Source: an uncultured Lachnoclostridium sp.
GTDB lineage: Bacteria; Bacillota; Clostridia; Lachnospirales; Lachnospiraceae
Reading direction: 5' to 3'
DNA: 64,000 bases
NCBI GenBank assembly: GCA_946499505.1
Contig: CAMMSL010000001.1
Span: 1 to 64,000 of the forward strand
Of this stretch, positions 34,380 to 42,851 are shown piece by piece. The notes beneath the pieces were generated by a model that made no database searches, was not told where the DNA came from, and saw nothing but the letters and a program-made list of their open reading frames with translations. Position numbers and translations under genes: made by a program. The stretch's first letter is position 1. The number at the start of each line of letters is the position of its first letter.

Positions 34380-35222
34380 TTAACCCTTAACTGCTCCGCC
34401 TGTAACACCTTCTACATAGAACTTCTGCATGATTATAAACAGGATCGAGATCGGGATCGATACGATCACGCCGCCCGCGCAGAACTGTGTAAAGTATGTA
34501 TTGATCAGGCTCTTCTCAAGCATATTGTAAAGTCCGATTGCCACGGTCCACTGAGACGCCACACCGGAGTTGAGCATCATCTTCGCGTATACGAAGTCCA
34601 TCCACGGTACGAGGAAAGAACTGATAACCGTATACACGATGATCGGCTTGCTCATCGGCATAACGACTTTGAAAAATACTTTTGCCTCACTTGCACCGTC
34701 CAGATAGGCAGCCTCACGCAGAGACGCCGGAACTGTATCCAGGAAGCCTTTTGCTATAAGATAGCCCAGTCCGGATGACGCTGAATATACAAAGATCAGA
34801 CCGAGATGGCTGTTCGTCAGACCGATACTCTTTAAGATAAAGTACACGGCGATCATCGCCAGAACGCCCGGGAACAGATTGATGATAACGGCAATATTCA
34901 TCAGCGTCTTTCTTCCCCTGAATCTCATACAGGATGTGGCATATGCCACCATCAGTACGAAAGCTGTTGAGATGATACAGGTAAAGCAGGCGATAATAAA
35001 CGTATTCCAGAACCACTGCGGGAACTGTGCTACCGTATCCGACCCGAACAGCAGGTTCTTATAACTGTCGATCGCCCACTCTTTCGGGAAAAATGTAGAG
35101 GTGTTCATACCGGTGTATTTACTGAACGATGTGGCAAGCAGCCAGACAATCGGAATCAGCCATACCACAGCCAGAAACGCCAGAAGTACATGCCTTAGAA
35201 TATCTGAAACTTTGATCTTCAT
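34380..35222 (-). CDS. Galacto-oligosaccharide ABC transporter permease (MalG type)
   Basis: The 280-residue membrane protein has six helices and the EAA loop REAAYLDGASEAKVFFKVVMP (about 170-190), where it docks with the ATPase. It pairs with the MalF-type permease, whose stop codon its start overlaps by one base. GGAGG precedes the ATG. In the context of GH53 and the galactosidases the likely substrate is galacto-oligosaccharide, as for GanQ of Bacillus. Confidence 0.9.
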   Translation of the reverse strand: MKIKVSDILRHVLLAFLAVVWLIPIVWLLATSFSKYTGMNTSTFFPKEWAIDSYKNLLFGSDTVAQFPQWFWNTFIIACFTCIISTAFVLMVAYATSCMRFRGRKTLMNIAVIINLFPGVLAMIAVYFILKSIGLTNSHLGLIFVYSASSGLGYLIAKGFLDTVPASLREAAYLDGASEAKVFFKVVMPMSKPIIVYTVISSFLVPWMDFVYAKMMLNSGVASQWTVAIGLYNMLEKSLINTYFTQFCAGGVIVSIPISILFIIMQKFYVEGVTGGAVKG

Positions 35223-36667
35223 TATTGATATACCTCCTCTCGGTCTCCTCTGGTCATACGGCCAAATGCAACCAGTGTAAACGCCGCACAGATTACAAAG
35301 ACAACAATACCGATAACGGCCGCCATCTTATAGTTATAGTACTCCTGCGTCAAACGGAACAGCCACGTGACAAGCAGATCCACTTCTTTCGCCTGGGAGT
35401 TTGCCAGTGCCTGATTCGTCGTCGTATACACATCCTGCGTCAGCAGGTAAATTACGTTAAAGTTGTTAATGTTCTTTACAAAATCCGTCACCAGCGCAGG
35501 TCCTGTGATAAAGAGCACATACGGCATGGTGATATGACGGAAAATCTGTACCGGTGATGCGCCGTCAATCCGCGCGCTCTCCACCTGATCTGTCGGCAGA
35601 TTCATGAGAACACCGGTTGCGATCAGCATCTGATAGGGCACACCCACCCAGATATTGATCAGGATGATCATTACATGCGCCCATCCCGGAGATGAAAGGA
35701 ACGGGATATAGGATGTACTGATCAGTCCCACATCTCTCAGGAAACCGGTAAGTCCGATGTTCGCACAGATCGTATTGACAATACCGCCGTCAGCGAAGAA
35801 GTTTCTCACCAGCAGCAGGGACACGAACTGCGGAACCGCGATCGTGACCATAAACAGAGTTCTCCACATTTTTTTCAGTTTTACACGTTTATGATTGATC
35901 AGCAGGGATAAGAGAATACCTCCGATGTAGTTCGTAAACGTGGCAAACACTGCCCAGACCAATGTCCATATAAGAACTCTGACAAAAGAATAACCAAATG
36001 TAATGGTCAGGCCGCCGCCTCCGAACAGATTGATAAAGTTGTCGAGGCCTACCCATGTAAAGAGTTCTGTCGGCGGCATATGCTGCTGATCATAGTTGGT
36101 AAACGCTACCAGTATCAGGATCAGAAGCGGCACAATTGTAAATACCACGACTCCTGTAACAGGAAGCGCCAGCAGCGTCTTATAAAAATTCTCGTTGCGG
36201 TAAGTATTGAGATCTTCTTTAAATGTATTGATGTGTTCTCCGTTTTCCGCCATCTTCTGAAGTTCATAGGCATGTTTTACATTGGAGAACCAAACCACAA
36301 GAAATACCGCCCAGATCACAAAACTCACAACAGAAAACAAAAGGATCATAAATGAATTATCATAATCATTGATCTCATTTTTCATTGTTACCGGATTAAA
36401 CACCGATTCCCTCTGTACTGTACCCAGCGAACCGAACTTCGGTACATACTGGGAGGAGCACACAACGCTGAACACGATGACCAGCGCTTCAAAAATAGTG
36501 ATCAGGACAGATTTCACATACTGTTTTCTGCGGAAATATCCTGCGCCCATCCAGATCAGGGAGAGCTTTACGAATAGATCGCCCTTTGCTACAGCTTCTC
36601 CGAACCCCCGAAAAAATCTTCCGATCGCACTGAAAAATCCGGCGACTCTGCCTTTCGATTTTTCCAT
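35222..36667 (-). CDS. Galacto-oligosaccharide ABC transporter permease (MalF type)
   Basis: The 481-residue protein has an extended N-terminal region (about 1-165) with two or three helices, then the six-helix permease core with the EAA loop ARIDGASPVQIFRHITMPY (about 375-395). The long form matches MalF/GanP rather than short sugar permeases. It lies after the binding-protein gene, with a terminator hairpin between the two. No ATPase gene is found in the locus. Confidence 0.9.
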   Translation of the reverse strand: MEKSKGRVAGFFSAIGRFFRGFGEAVAKGDLFVKLSLIWMGAGYFRRKQYVKSVLITIFEALVIVFSVVCSSQYVPKFGSLGTVQRESVFNPVTMKNEINDYDNSFMILLFSVVSFVIWAVFLVVWFSNVKHAYELQKMAENGEHINTFKEDLNTYRNENFYKTLLALPVTGVVVFTIVPLLILILVAFTNYDQQHMPPTELFTWVGLDNFINLFGGGGLTITFGYSFVRVLIWTLVWAVFATFTNYIGGILLSLLINHKRVKLKKMWRTLFMVTIAVPQFVSLLLVRNFFADGGIVNTICANIGLTGFLRDVGLISTSYIPFLSSPGWAHVMIILINIWVGVPYQMLIATGVLMNLPTDQVESARIDGASPVQIFRHITMPYVLFITGPALVTDFVKNINNFNVIYLLTQDVYTTTNQALANSQAKEVDLLVTWLFRLTQEYYNYKMAAVIGIVVFVICAAFTLVAFGRMTRGDREEVYQ

Positions 36668-36719
36668 ATTTCTCTCCTTCCTAAACCGGACAAAAAGCTC
36701 TTTTCATCCGGTCCTCTTC

Positions 36720-36763
36720 CAAAAACCGGCCGGCTCACTGCTGCATTCCATGTGGCCGGCCGG
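36720..36763 (-). terminator. Intercistronic terminator or attenuator after the binding-protein gene
   Basis: On the minus strand CCGGCCGGC and GCCGGCCGG form a 9-bp GC stem with a 20-nt loop, followed by TTTTTGG. It lies between the binding-protein gene and the permease genes, where partial termination would raise binding protein over permease. Confidence 0.75.
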
Positions 36764-36765
36764 CT

Positions 36766-36788
36766 GATCGGCATTCCTATTGCCGATC
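36766..36788 (-). other. Short hairpin before the intercistronic terminator
   Basis: GATCGGCA and TGCCGATC form a perfect 8-bp stem with a 7-nt loop, 26 bp after the binding-protein stop codon. It has no T-run of its own and could protect the 3' end of the binding-protein mRNA. Confidence 0.55.
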
Positions 36789-36813
36789 ATTATCTCTATC
36801 GCTTCTTACTCCT

Positions 36814-38103
36814 TTAGTTGATCGGAGCTGTTGCACCATCTTCAAGTGTATCAAGTGCTGCCTGAATTCCTGCTGTATCATTCACATCGAGCTCGCCTTT
36901 GGCAACCATCTCACCGAATGTAGCTGCCGGATCCCAGAAGTTCTGTCCTGCGAACTGTACAACACCATATTCATTCTGTGCTGCCAGTGCTGAAAGAGCT
37001 ACGTTTGACTGAACCTCATCGGACTCAAGAACAACTTTGTTGGACGGTCCAATCTGGCGCTCCTCAAACTGTGTTCTCTGTGCGTCTTCATTTGTGATCC
37101 AGTCTGCAAGAAGTGCTGCCCATCCTGCATTTTTAGAGTGAGCGTTTACGCCTACCATCTTATAACCGGATACAGAAGCCTGCTGTAACTGGTCGCCTGC
37201 AATTGTAAATGTAGGAAGCTTTGTTGCTGCATATCCATCGCCGAATACTTCCTGTGCCACACTTGCATCCCATGTACCGGATACTGCCGCGCAGAGCTGT
37301 CCGGATGCAAGCTGATTGGAGATATCACCGTCAGCAACTGCCATGAATGCCGGATTTCCAGCGATATTCAGCATAGCCTGAGTAACTTCCACGCCTGAGT
37401 AATCCGCATCTCCGTTCCAGTCCATGGATGTGGATCCGTCATCATTCAGGCTGGTTGTAAATCCTGCACTGTAGAAGAAAGAAGCATTGTACCAGCCGGA
37501 TGCCAGCGTCATGCCGACTTTCTTTCCTGCTTCATTTGCAGCTGCCAGAAGAGAATCCCATGAAGCTACGTCATCCTCTGAAAGAACAGATGAATCATAG
37601 AACAGGAAGTAACCGTTATCTGCTGTTCTCGGGAATGCATACAGTGTGTCATTGTATGTACATGCTTCTACAGAATCAGCAGTATTTGCTTCTTTCACAT
37701 CATCTACGCTCTTGCCGGCATATGCCTGAAGTGCCTCGTCCATATCATCAATAGACTGCAGTGCACCGGCATTTACCAGATCCGGAAGCTGATCGGAAGC
37801 AAATGAATAAACATCTGCTGCTGCCTCAACGTCTGTAAGGACAGTATCTTTTGCCGTAGACTCACTCTCTACACCTACTTCAACAGAGATATCTGCTGCA
37901 TCTGCATATTCTTCGGAGAATGACTCTGCCATTTGCTTCAGGAAATCCTGATCTTCCTCAGCCCCCCACATTCTTAACGATACCGCCTGTTTCTCTCCGG
38001 ATGCCGCACCGTCTGACGAATCATCTGATCCGCCGCCGCAGCCTGCAAGCAGTGTTGCAACCATCGCCGCTGACAACAATACACTTACCAACTTTTTCTT
38101 CAT
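36814..38103 (-). CDS. Extracellular sugar-binding lipoprotein of the galacto-oligosaccharide ABC transporter
   Basis: The 429-residue protein has a lipoprotein signal (MKKKLVSVLLSAAMVATLLA, then GCGGG with the lipobox Cys near 22) and a Ser/Asp linker. The rest is a MalE-type binding fold (LRMWGAEEDQDFLKQMAESF at the start, DAQRTQFEERQIGPSNK near residue 345). It captures oligosaccharide outside the membrane for the two permeases. It is the first gene of the operon, behind the promoter with TTGCGCAA operators. AAAGGAGG precedes the ATG. Confidence 0.93.
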   Translation of the reverse strand: MKKKLVSVLLSAAMVATLLAGCGGGSDDSSDGAASGEKQAVSLRMWGAEEDQDFLKQMAESFSEEYADAADISVEVGVESESTAKDTVLTDVEAAADVYSFASDQLPDLVNAGALQSIDDMDEALQAYAGKSVDDVKEANTADSVEACTYNDTLYAFPRTADNGYFLFYDSSVLSEDDVASWDSLLAAANEAGKKVGMTLASGWYNASFFYSAGFTTSLNDDGSTSMDWNGDADYSGVEVTQAMLNIAGNPAFMAVADGDISNQLASGQLCAAVSGTWDASVAQEVFGDGYAATKLPTFTIAGDQLQQASVSGYKMVGVNAHSKNAGWAALLADWITNEDAQRTQFEERQIGPSNKVVLESDEVQSNVALSALAAQNEYGVVQFAGQNFWDPAATFGEMVAKGELDVNDTAGIQAALDTLEDGATAPIN

Positions 38104-38152
38104 AAAAAAACCTCCTTTTCCGATTCTCTGTCGGAATGCTAATTTACGCTCC

Positions 38153-38173
38153 TGCGCAATTTATTTTGCGCAA
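38153..38173. promoter_or_regulatory. LacI-type operators just downstream of the transporter promoter
   Basis: Two sites, TGCGCAAT (38153-38160) and TTGCGCAA (38166-38173), lie 14 bp apart, immediately downstream of the transcription start. TTGCGCAA is palindromic with central CG, the usual form of LacI-family sites. Binding here would block elongation. Confidence 0.65.
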
Positions 38174-38191
38174 TCGCTTGCTCTAATAAGG

Positions 38192-38220
38192 ATTATAGCA
38201 CTAGTCTCAAATTTATACAA
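38192..38220 (-). promoter_or_regulatory. Promoter of the galacto-oligosaccharide transport operon
   Basis: On the minus strand TTGTAT (38215-38220) is followed after 17 bp by TATAAT (38192-38197), 88 bp upstream of the binding-protein start codon. Confidence 0.8.
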
Positions 38221-38284
38221 TATACAGATTTACTATTCGTCAAAAAAACTTTTTGGAAAAAATGCATAAAAATAGCACCATCAT

Positions 38285-38301
38285 TTGCGCAATTTGCGCA
38301 T
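38285..38301. promoter_or_regulatory. Upstream pair of LacI-type operators
   Basis: TTGCGCAA (38285-38292) and TTGCGCAT (38294-38301) lie about 110 bp from the downstream pair. The two pairs flank the promoter, which would allow DNA looping by a tetrameric or paired repressor. Confidence 0.6.
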
Positions 38302-38339
38302 TTAATGGCGCTTTCTGACAGATTCCTGTTTTTCAGATG

Positions 38340-39353
38340 TTATTTCGTCGATTCCTTCAGAACGACTTCGTAATCCAGCAGTGTCTTTCCCTGAACTTCC
38401 TTTCCATCCAGCATATCAAGGAGCACATCGCATGCGACCCGGCCGATCTCTGTATTGTCAAACTTCAGGGAAGTCACCGCAACCGGATAGCTGTCCAGCA
38501 CTTTGCTGTTATGGCAGGAAGCCACACGCATCCCTCCGGGGATACTGACATTCTGGCTGTAAAGCTCCTGCAGTACAATATTGCATATGTCATCGTCCTG
38601 ACAGAGGATGCAGTCCGCTCTTTTCCGCACAAGTTCATCTGTATTCTTGCGTATGATCGTTTCTGTCATATTATCTCTGTACACAAGACTTGCATCCACG
38701 TCCATCCCGATATCTCTGTAAGCCTGAAGATATCCCCTGTAGCGTTCTTCATTTACGATCAGATCATCCGATCTTCCCATATATGCGATCCTGCGCATCT
38801 TCCGGGATAGGAGAATCGCCGCAAGATCGCGGCAGGCTCCCATATTGTCATGATCCACCTGGACAACCAAGTCATCGTCCAGAGAGCCGATCGCCACAAA
38901 TGGGCAGCCTCGGGATTTCAAAAACTTAGCAAACACATCATCCCTGTGGGTATTTCCAAGGATCACACCATCCACTTTACCGTTGTCAAGAAGACGTTTC
39001 AGCCTGGTTATATCCATTCCGTTCGTAGTCACTACAAACATATCATATCCCCGCGCCTGCGCAACCTCATTCACACCGCACATACACATATAGAAGAAAG
39101 GCTGCGCCACAAGTGTTTTTATTTCAGGTATAAGGAGGGCAATATTTTCTGTCTTCGCCTGCGCAAGGCTCTTTGCGCTGCTGTTGGGATGATAATCGTG
39201 TTCCTCTATAAACTTCAGCACCTTTCTCCGCGTCTCGTTTCCGATACGTCCTTTTCCGGAAATCGCCCGCGATACTGTACTGATCGAAACCCCAAGCTGT
39301 TCCGCCACATCATTGATCGTCATCTTCTTCCCTTTCCCATCACTTTCGCGCAT
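38340..39353 (-). CDS. LacI-family regulator of the galactan locus
   Basis: The 337-residue protein has the LacI helix-turn-helix TINDVAEQLGVSISTVSRAISG, a hinge and a periplasmic-binding-like sugar domain (about 70-330). It probably represses the transport and GH53 genes downstream and responds to a galactoside. TTGCGCAA sites before that operon and one upstream of this gene are the likely operators. The ATG at 39353 follows AGAGGG; starts at 39380 or directly before TINDV are possible. Confidence 0.9.
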   Translation of the reverse strand: MRESDGKGKKMTINDVAEQLGVSISTVSRAISGKGRIGNETRRKVLKFIEEHDYHPNSSAKSLAQAKTENIALLIPEIKTLVAQPFFYMCMCGVNEVAQARGYDMFVVTTNGMDITRLKRLLDNGKVDGVILGNTHRDDVFAKFLKSRGCPFVAIGSLDDDLVVQVDHDNMGACRDLAAILLSRKMRRIAYMGRSDDLIVNEERYRGYLQAYRDIGMDVDASLVYRDNMTETIIRKNTDELVRKRADCILCQDDDICNIVLQELYSQNVSIPGGMRVASCHNSKVLDSYPVAVTSLKFDNTEIGRVACDVLLDMLDGKEVQGKTLLDYEVVLKESTK

Positions 39354-39423
39354 TACATCACGCCCTCTTTCCATCGCCATATTTCTATTTAGTATGCATC
39401 TTTACGAACAAGCTGTCAATAAT

Positions 39424-39431
39424 TTGCGCAA
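39424..39431. promoter_or_regulatory. Single TTGCGCAA site upstream of the LacI gene
   Basis: The same 8-bp palindrome as at the transport operon lies 71 bp before the LacI start. It overlaps the T-run of the glnN terminator. It may provide autoregulation. Confidence 0.5.
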
Positions 39432-39479
39432 AAAATCCCGGCGGGGAAAGAGAGAGAGGTGTATCTTTCCCCGTCGGGA
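39430..39479 (-). terminator. Intrinsic terminator after glutamine synthetase
   Basis: On the minus strand TCCCGACGGGGAAAG and CTTTCCCCGCCGGGA form a 15-bp stem (one mismatch) followed by TTTTTT, 15 bp after the glnN stop. Confidence 0.9.
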
Positions 39480-39494
39480 GACAGGTATCAATAT

Positions 39495-41609
39495 TTATAC
39501 TTCAAAGATCAGATCGCCATAAGACGGCATCGGCCAAGCTTCCTTGTCTACGATCATCTCCAGTTTGTCAACCGGTGCACGGAGTGCTTCCATAGCCGGG
39601 AAGACATCTGAATGATAGAAGTTTGCCTGCACAGCGCCCTCTTCTTTTGCAGCAGCCTCTTCTGTCACTTTAGCCAGTGCATCAAGAGCTTTCTTTGTCT
39701 CTCCCATGAGGGCCGTCACTTCAGCAAGTGCTTCCTTCTGTACGGACGCATCTGCCCCTGCCGCTGTCACTGCATTTACAGTGTCGGCAAGCGTCTTTGT
39801 ATATTTGATAAATGCCGGCATAAACTGTTTGCTAGCCATATCGATCATTGTGCGTGCCTCGATGTTGATGGCTTTCGCATATGTCTCATACTGGATCTCC
39901 GCACGTGATTCCAGCTCAGCTTTTGTGAACACGCCAAATCTCTCAAAGAGATTTACTGCTTTATCTGTTACCATTGCCGGAATTGCCTCTACCATAGAGC
40001 GGATATTCGGCAGGCCTCTTCTCTCAGCCTCCTCAACCCATGCTTCTGAGTAGCCGTCTCCATTGAAGACAATTCTCTGATTCTCTGTCGCATATTTCTT
40101 GATCAGATCATGTACAGCCAGATCAAAGTCGTCTGCCTTTTCAAGTACATCGCACGCATCCGCAAATGCCTCTGCAACAATTGTGTTGAGCACGATGTTC
40201 GGAGAAGCGATGGAATCACGAGATCCTACCATACGGAACTCGAACTTATTTCCTGTAAACGCAAACGGTGAAGTACGGTTTCTGTCTGTAGCATCTTTCG
40301 ACAGCTCCGGAAGTGTACTAACACCTGTGTCAAGTTTGCCGCCTTTTATACTGTGTGTTGCCTCACCTGTGCTGATCAGCTGCTCCAGCACATCTTCGAG
40401 CTGCTCGCCCAGGAAGATGGAAATGATTGCCGGCGGTGCCTCGTTCGCTCCAAGTCTGTGATCATTTCCCGGATCTGCTGCGGATTCTCTTAAGAGATCT
40501 GCATGCATGTTGACTGCTCTTAAAATACATGTCAGAACGAGAAGGAACTGTGTATTCTCATGAGGCGTCTTACCCGGATCAAGCATATTGATGCCGTCAT
40601 CTGTCGTGATGGACCAGTTATTATGTTTACCGGAACCATTGACACCTGCGAACGGTTTCTCGTGAAGCAGGCATTTCAGTCCGTGCTGGCATGCAACTCT
40701 CTTCAGTGTCTGCATTACGATCTGGTTGTGGTCAACTGCAATATTGGCCTCTGAGTAGATCGGAGCCAGCTCATGCTGTGCCGGAGCAACCTCGTTGTGC
40801 TGAGTTTTAGCCGTAACTCCGACTTTCCACAATTCTTCATTAACATCCTTCATGAATGCCGCGATTCTCTGACGGATTGTTCCGAAATAATGGTCGTCAA
40901 GCTCCTGCCCTTTCGGAGGCATAGCTCCGAACAATGTACGTCCTGTATAGATCAGGTCTTTTCTCTGCTCGAATTTCTCAGCATCTACAAGGAAATACTC
41001 CTGCTCCGGTCCTACGGACGGAGTTACTTTCTTGGATGTTGTATTTCCAAACAGTCTCAGCAGACGCAGTGCCTGTTTGTTGATTGCTTCCATGGAACGA
41101 AGAAGCGGCGTCTTCTGATCCAGCGCCTCTCCTGTATAGGAGCAGAATGCTGTCGGAATACAGAGTGTAGCTCCGCCTGCATCCTGTCTTACAAATGCCG
41201 GTGATGTACAATCCCATGCTGTATATCCTCTCGCCTCGAAAGTTGCTCTCAGTCCGCCTGACGGGAATGAGGACGCATCCGGTTCGCCCTTGATCAGCTC
41301 TTTACCGGAGAAGCTCATCAGCACCTTTCCACTCGGCAGCGGTGCAGAGATAAAGGAGTCATGTTTCTCTGCCGTAACTCCTGTCAGCGGCAGGAACCAG
41401 TGTGTATAGTGTGTAGCGCCTTTCTCGATTGCCCATTCTTTCATCTCATGTGCGATGACATCGGCTGTCTCAAGATCCAGTTCTTTCCCTTCCTCAATCG
41501 TTTTCTTCAGATTTTTGTAAACCTTTTTCGGCAGACGCTCCTGCATCACAGTGTCATTGAAGACGTTTTCTCCAAAGATATCGGCTACATTGATCTTTTC
41601 TGTGCTCAT
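39495..41609 (-). CDS. glnN: Glutamine synthetase, type III
   Basis: This dodecameric enzyme makes glutamine from glutamate, ammonia and ATP. The 704-residue length is normal for GSIII, longer than types I and II. Typical parts are THWFLPLTGVTAEKHDSF, VGPEQEYFLVD (metal site), NEVAPAQHELAPIY and GSGKHNNWSI. The ATG at 41609 follows AAGGAAGGG; an ATG 21 bp upstream is less likely. The gene has its own promoter and a terminator-like hairpin in the leader. Confidence 0.96.
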   Translation of the reverse strand: MSTEKINVADIFGENVFNDTVMQERLPKKVYKNLKKTIEEGKELDLETADVIAHEMKEWAIEKGATHYTHWFLPLTGVTAEKHDSFISAPLPSGKVLMSFSGKELIKGEPDASSFPSGGLRATFEARGYTAWDCTSPAFVRQDAGGATLCIPTAFCSYTGEALDQKTPLLRSMEAINKQALRLLRLFGNTTSKKVTPSVGPEQEYFLVDAEKFEQRKDLIYTGRTLFGAMPPKGQELDDHYFGTIRQRIAAFMKDVNEELWKVGVTAKTQHNEVAPAQHELAPIYSEANIAVDHNQIVMQTLKRVACQHGLKCLLHEKPFAGVNGSGKHNNWSITTDDGINMLDPGKTPHENTQFLLVLTCILRAVNMHADLLRESAADPGNDHRLGANEAPPAIISIFLGEQLEDVLEQLISTGEATHSIKGGKLDTGVSTLPELSKDATDRNRTSPFAFTGNKFEFRMVGSRDSIASPNIVLNTIVAEAFADACDVLEKADDFDLAVHDLIKKYATENQRIVFNGDGYSEAWVEEAERRGLPNIRSMVEAIPAMVTDKAVNLFERFGVFTKAELESRAEIQYETYAKAINIEARTMIDMASKQFMPAFIKYTKTLADTVNAVTAAGADASVQKEALAEVTALMGETKKALDALAKVTEEAAAKEEGAVQANFYHSDVFPAMEALRAPVDKLEMIVDKEAWPMPSYGDLIFEV

Positions 41610-41742
41610 ATGAATTCCCTTCCTTTTCATATTCTTTTCATTTCCGGGGAACTTATTGGAAATATATTTTCCGCCGCCTTATCCTCTATGTCTGAAGGCT
41701 TCCCGGAGACTGTTCCGCAGGTTCCGCCAGCAGGTTCCTACG

Positions 41743-41778
41743 AAAAAAGGGCACTCCAAGCTATCTTGGAACGCCCTT
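41743..41778 (-). terminator. Terminator hairpin in the glnN leader / after fba
   Basis: On the minus strand AAGGGCGTTCCAAG, loop ATAG and CTTGGAGTGCCCTT form 14 pairs (two G-U), followed by TTTTTT. It lies about 20 bp after the -10 box of the promoter at 41798-41826 and 134 bp before glnN, so it would act on the glnN transcript as an attenuator as well as on read-through from fba. Confidence 0.8.
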
Positions 41779-41797
41779 GTTCTTGTCTACGTGTGAC

Positions 41798-41826
41798 AGT
41801 ATACCTCAATCACTCCAAAAAGGCAA
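41798..41826 (-). promoter_or_regulatory. Promoter upstream of glnN
   Basis: On the minus strand TTGCCT (41821-41826) is followed after 17 bp by TATACT (41798-41803). The start point would lie near 41791, so the terminator-like hairpin at 41743-41778 is inside the leader. Confidence 0.65.
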
Positions 41827-41869
41827 GTAAAATTTTCAAAAAAGTTATTCAGGTTTTCCTAAAAAGTTT

Positions 41870-42733
41870 TTAGGCCTGTCCTACAGAACCGAACAGCTCC
41901 ATTTTCTCTTTTACTTTAGCCATGATTGCTTCTGCGCCTGGTTTCAGGAGTTTACGCGGGTCAAAGCCTTTGCCCTGTTTGTCTTTTCCAGCCTCGATAT
42001 ACTCGCGTGTTGCCTCTGCGAATACGATCTGGCACTCTGTATTAACATTGATCTTAGCTACGCCAAGGCTGATCGCTTTCTTGATCATATCATCCGGGAT
42101 ACCTGTACCACCGTGAAGCACGAGCGGCATATCGCCTGTCTTCTGCTGGATCGCATCCAGAGTCTCAAAGCTTAATCCCTCCCAGTTGTCCGGATATACA
42201 CCGTGGATGTTTCCGATACCTGCTGCCAGGAAATCGATTCCGAGGTCTGCAATTCTCTTGCACTCGTCCGGATCAGCGCACTCGCCTTTTCCGATAACTC
42301 CGTCTTCCTCGCCGCCGATCGCTCCGACCTCTGCCTCAAGGGACATGCCATGCTCATGTGCGATCTTAACAAGCTCTGTTGTCTTTGCTACGTTCTCGTC
42401 GATCGGATAGTGTGATCCGTCGAACATGATAGAGGAGAATCCTGCCTCTACACATTTCAGGCATCCGTCATAGCTGCCGTGATCCAGGTGAAGTGCTACC
42501 GGAACTGTAATGTTCAGCTCTTCGAGCATACCGTTTACCATTCCTACAACTGTCTTGTAGCCTGCCATATATTTTCCTGCGCCCTCAGATACACCAAGGA
42601 TAACCGGTGAATTGCACTCCTGTGCTGTTAAAAGGATCGCCTTTGTCCACTCAAGGTTGTTAATGTTGAACTGTCCTACTGCGTAGTGACCTGCTTTTGC
42701 TTTCTGAAGCATTTCTGTTGCTGATACTAACAT
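41870..42733 (-). CDS. fba: Fructose-bisphosphate aldolase, class II
   Basis: This zinc enzyme splits fructose 1,6-bisphosphate in glycolysis. The 287-residue protein has HLDHGSYD (catalytic Asp and zinc His), EVGAIGGEEDG, VLHGGTGIPD and INVNTECQ. GGAGGAG precedes the ATG, and a good promoter lies at 42822-42850. The family also includes tagatose- and other bisphosphate aldolases; length and motifs favour FBA. Confidence 0.93.
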   Translation of the reverse strand: MLVSATEMLQKAKAGHYAVGQFNINNLEWTKAILLTAQECNSPVILGVSEGAGKYMAGYKTVVGMVNGMLEELNITVPVALHLDHGSYDGCLKCVEAGFSSIMFDGSHYPIDENVAKTTELVKIAHEHGMSLEAEVGAIGGEEDGVIGKGECADPDECKRIADLGIDFLAAGIGNIHGVYPDNWEGLSFETLDAIQQKTGDMPLVLHGGTGIPDDMIKKAISLGVAKINVNTECQIVFAEATREYIEAGKDKQGKGFDPRKLLKPGAEAIMAKVKEKMELFGSVGQA

Positions 42734-42821
42734 TTTTCTTCTCCTCCAATTCTGCCTCCCTGCTGCATCCGGTAAAATGCGGTGGCAGCCGGGATTTGTC
42801 TGGTTTTATAAATCCTTTCTT

Positions 42822-42850
42822 ATTATAGCGTAACAGAGAAGAAAATACAA
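42822..42850 (-). promoter_or_regulatory. Promoter of fba
   Basis: On the minus strand TTGTAT (42845-42850) is followed after 17 bp by TATAAT (42822-42827), adjoining the stop codon of the isochorismatase-family gene. Confidence 0.8.
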
Positions 42851-42851
42851 T

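Noticed and set aside
41870-41890. CCTAAAAACTTTTTAGG inverted repeat at the fba stop as a terminator
   Set aside because: The loop would be a single base, the stem is A/T only, and no T-run follows.
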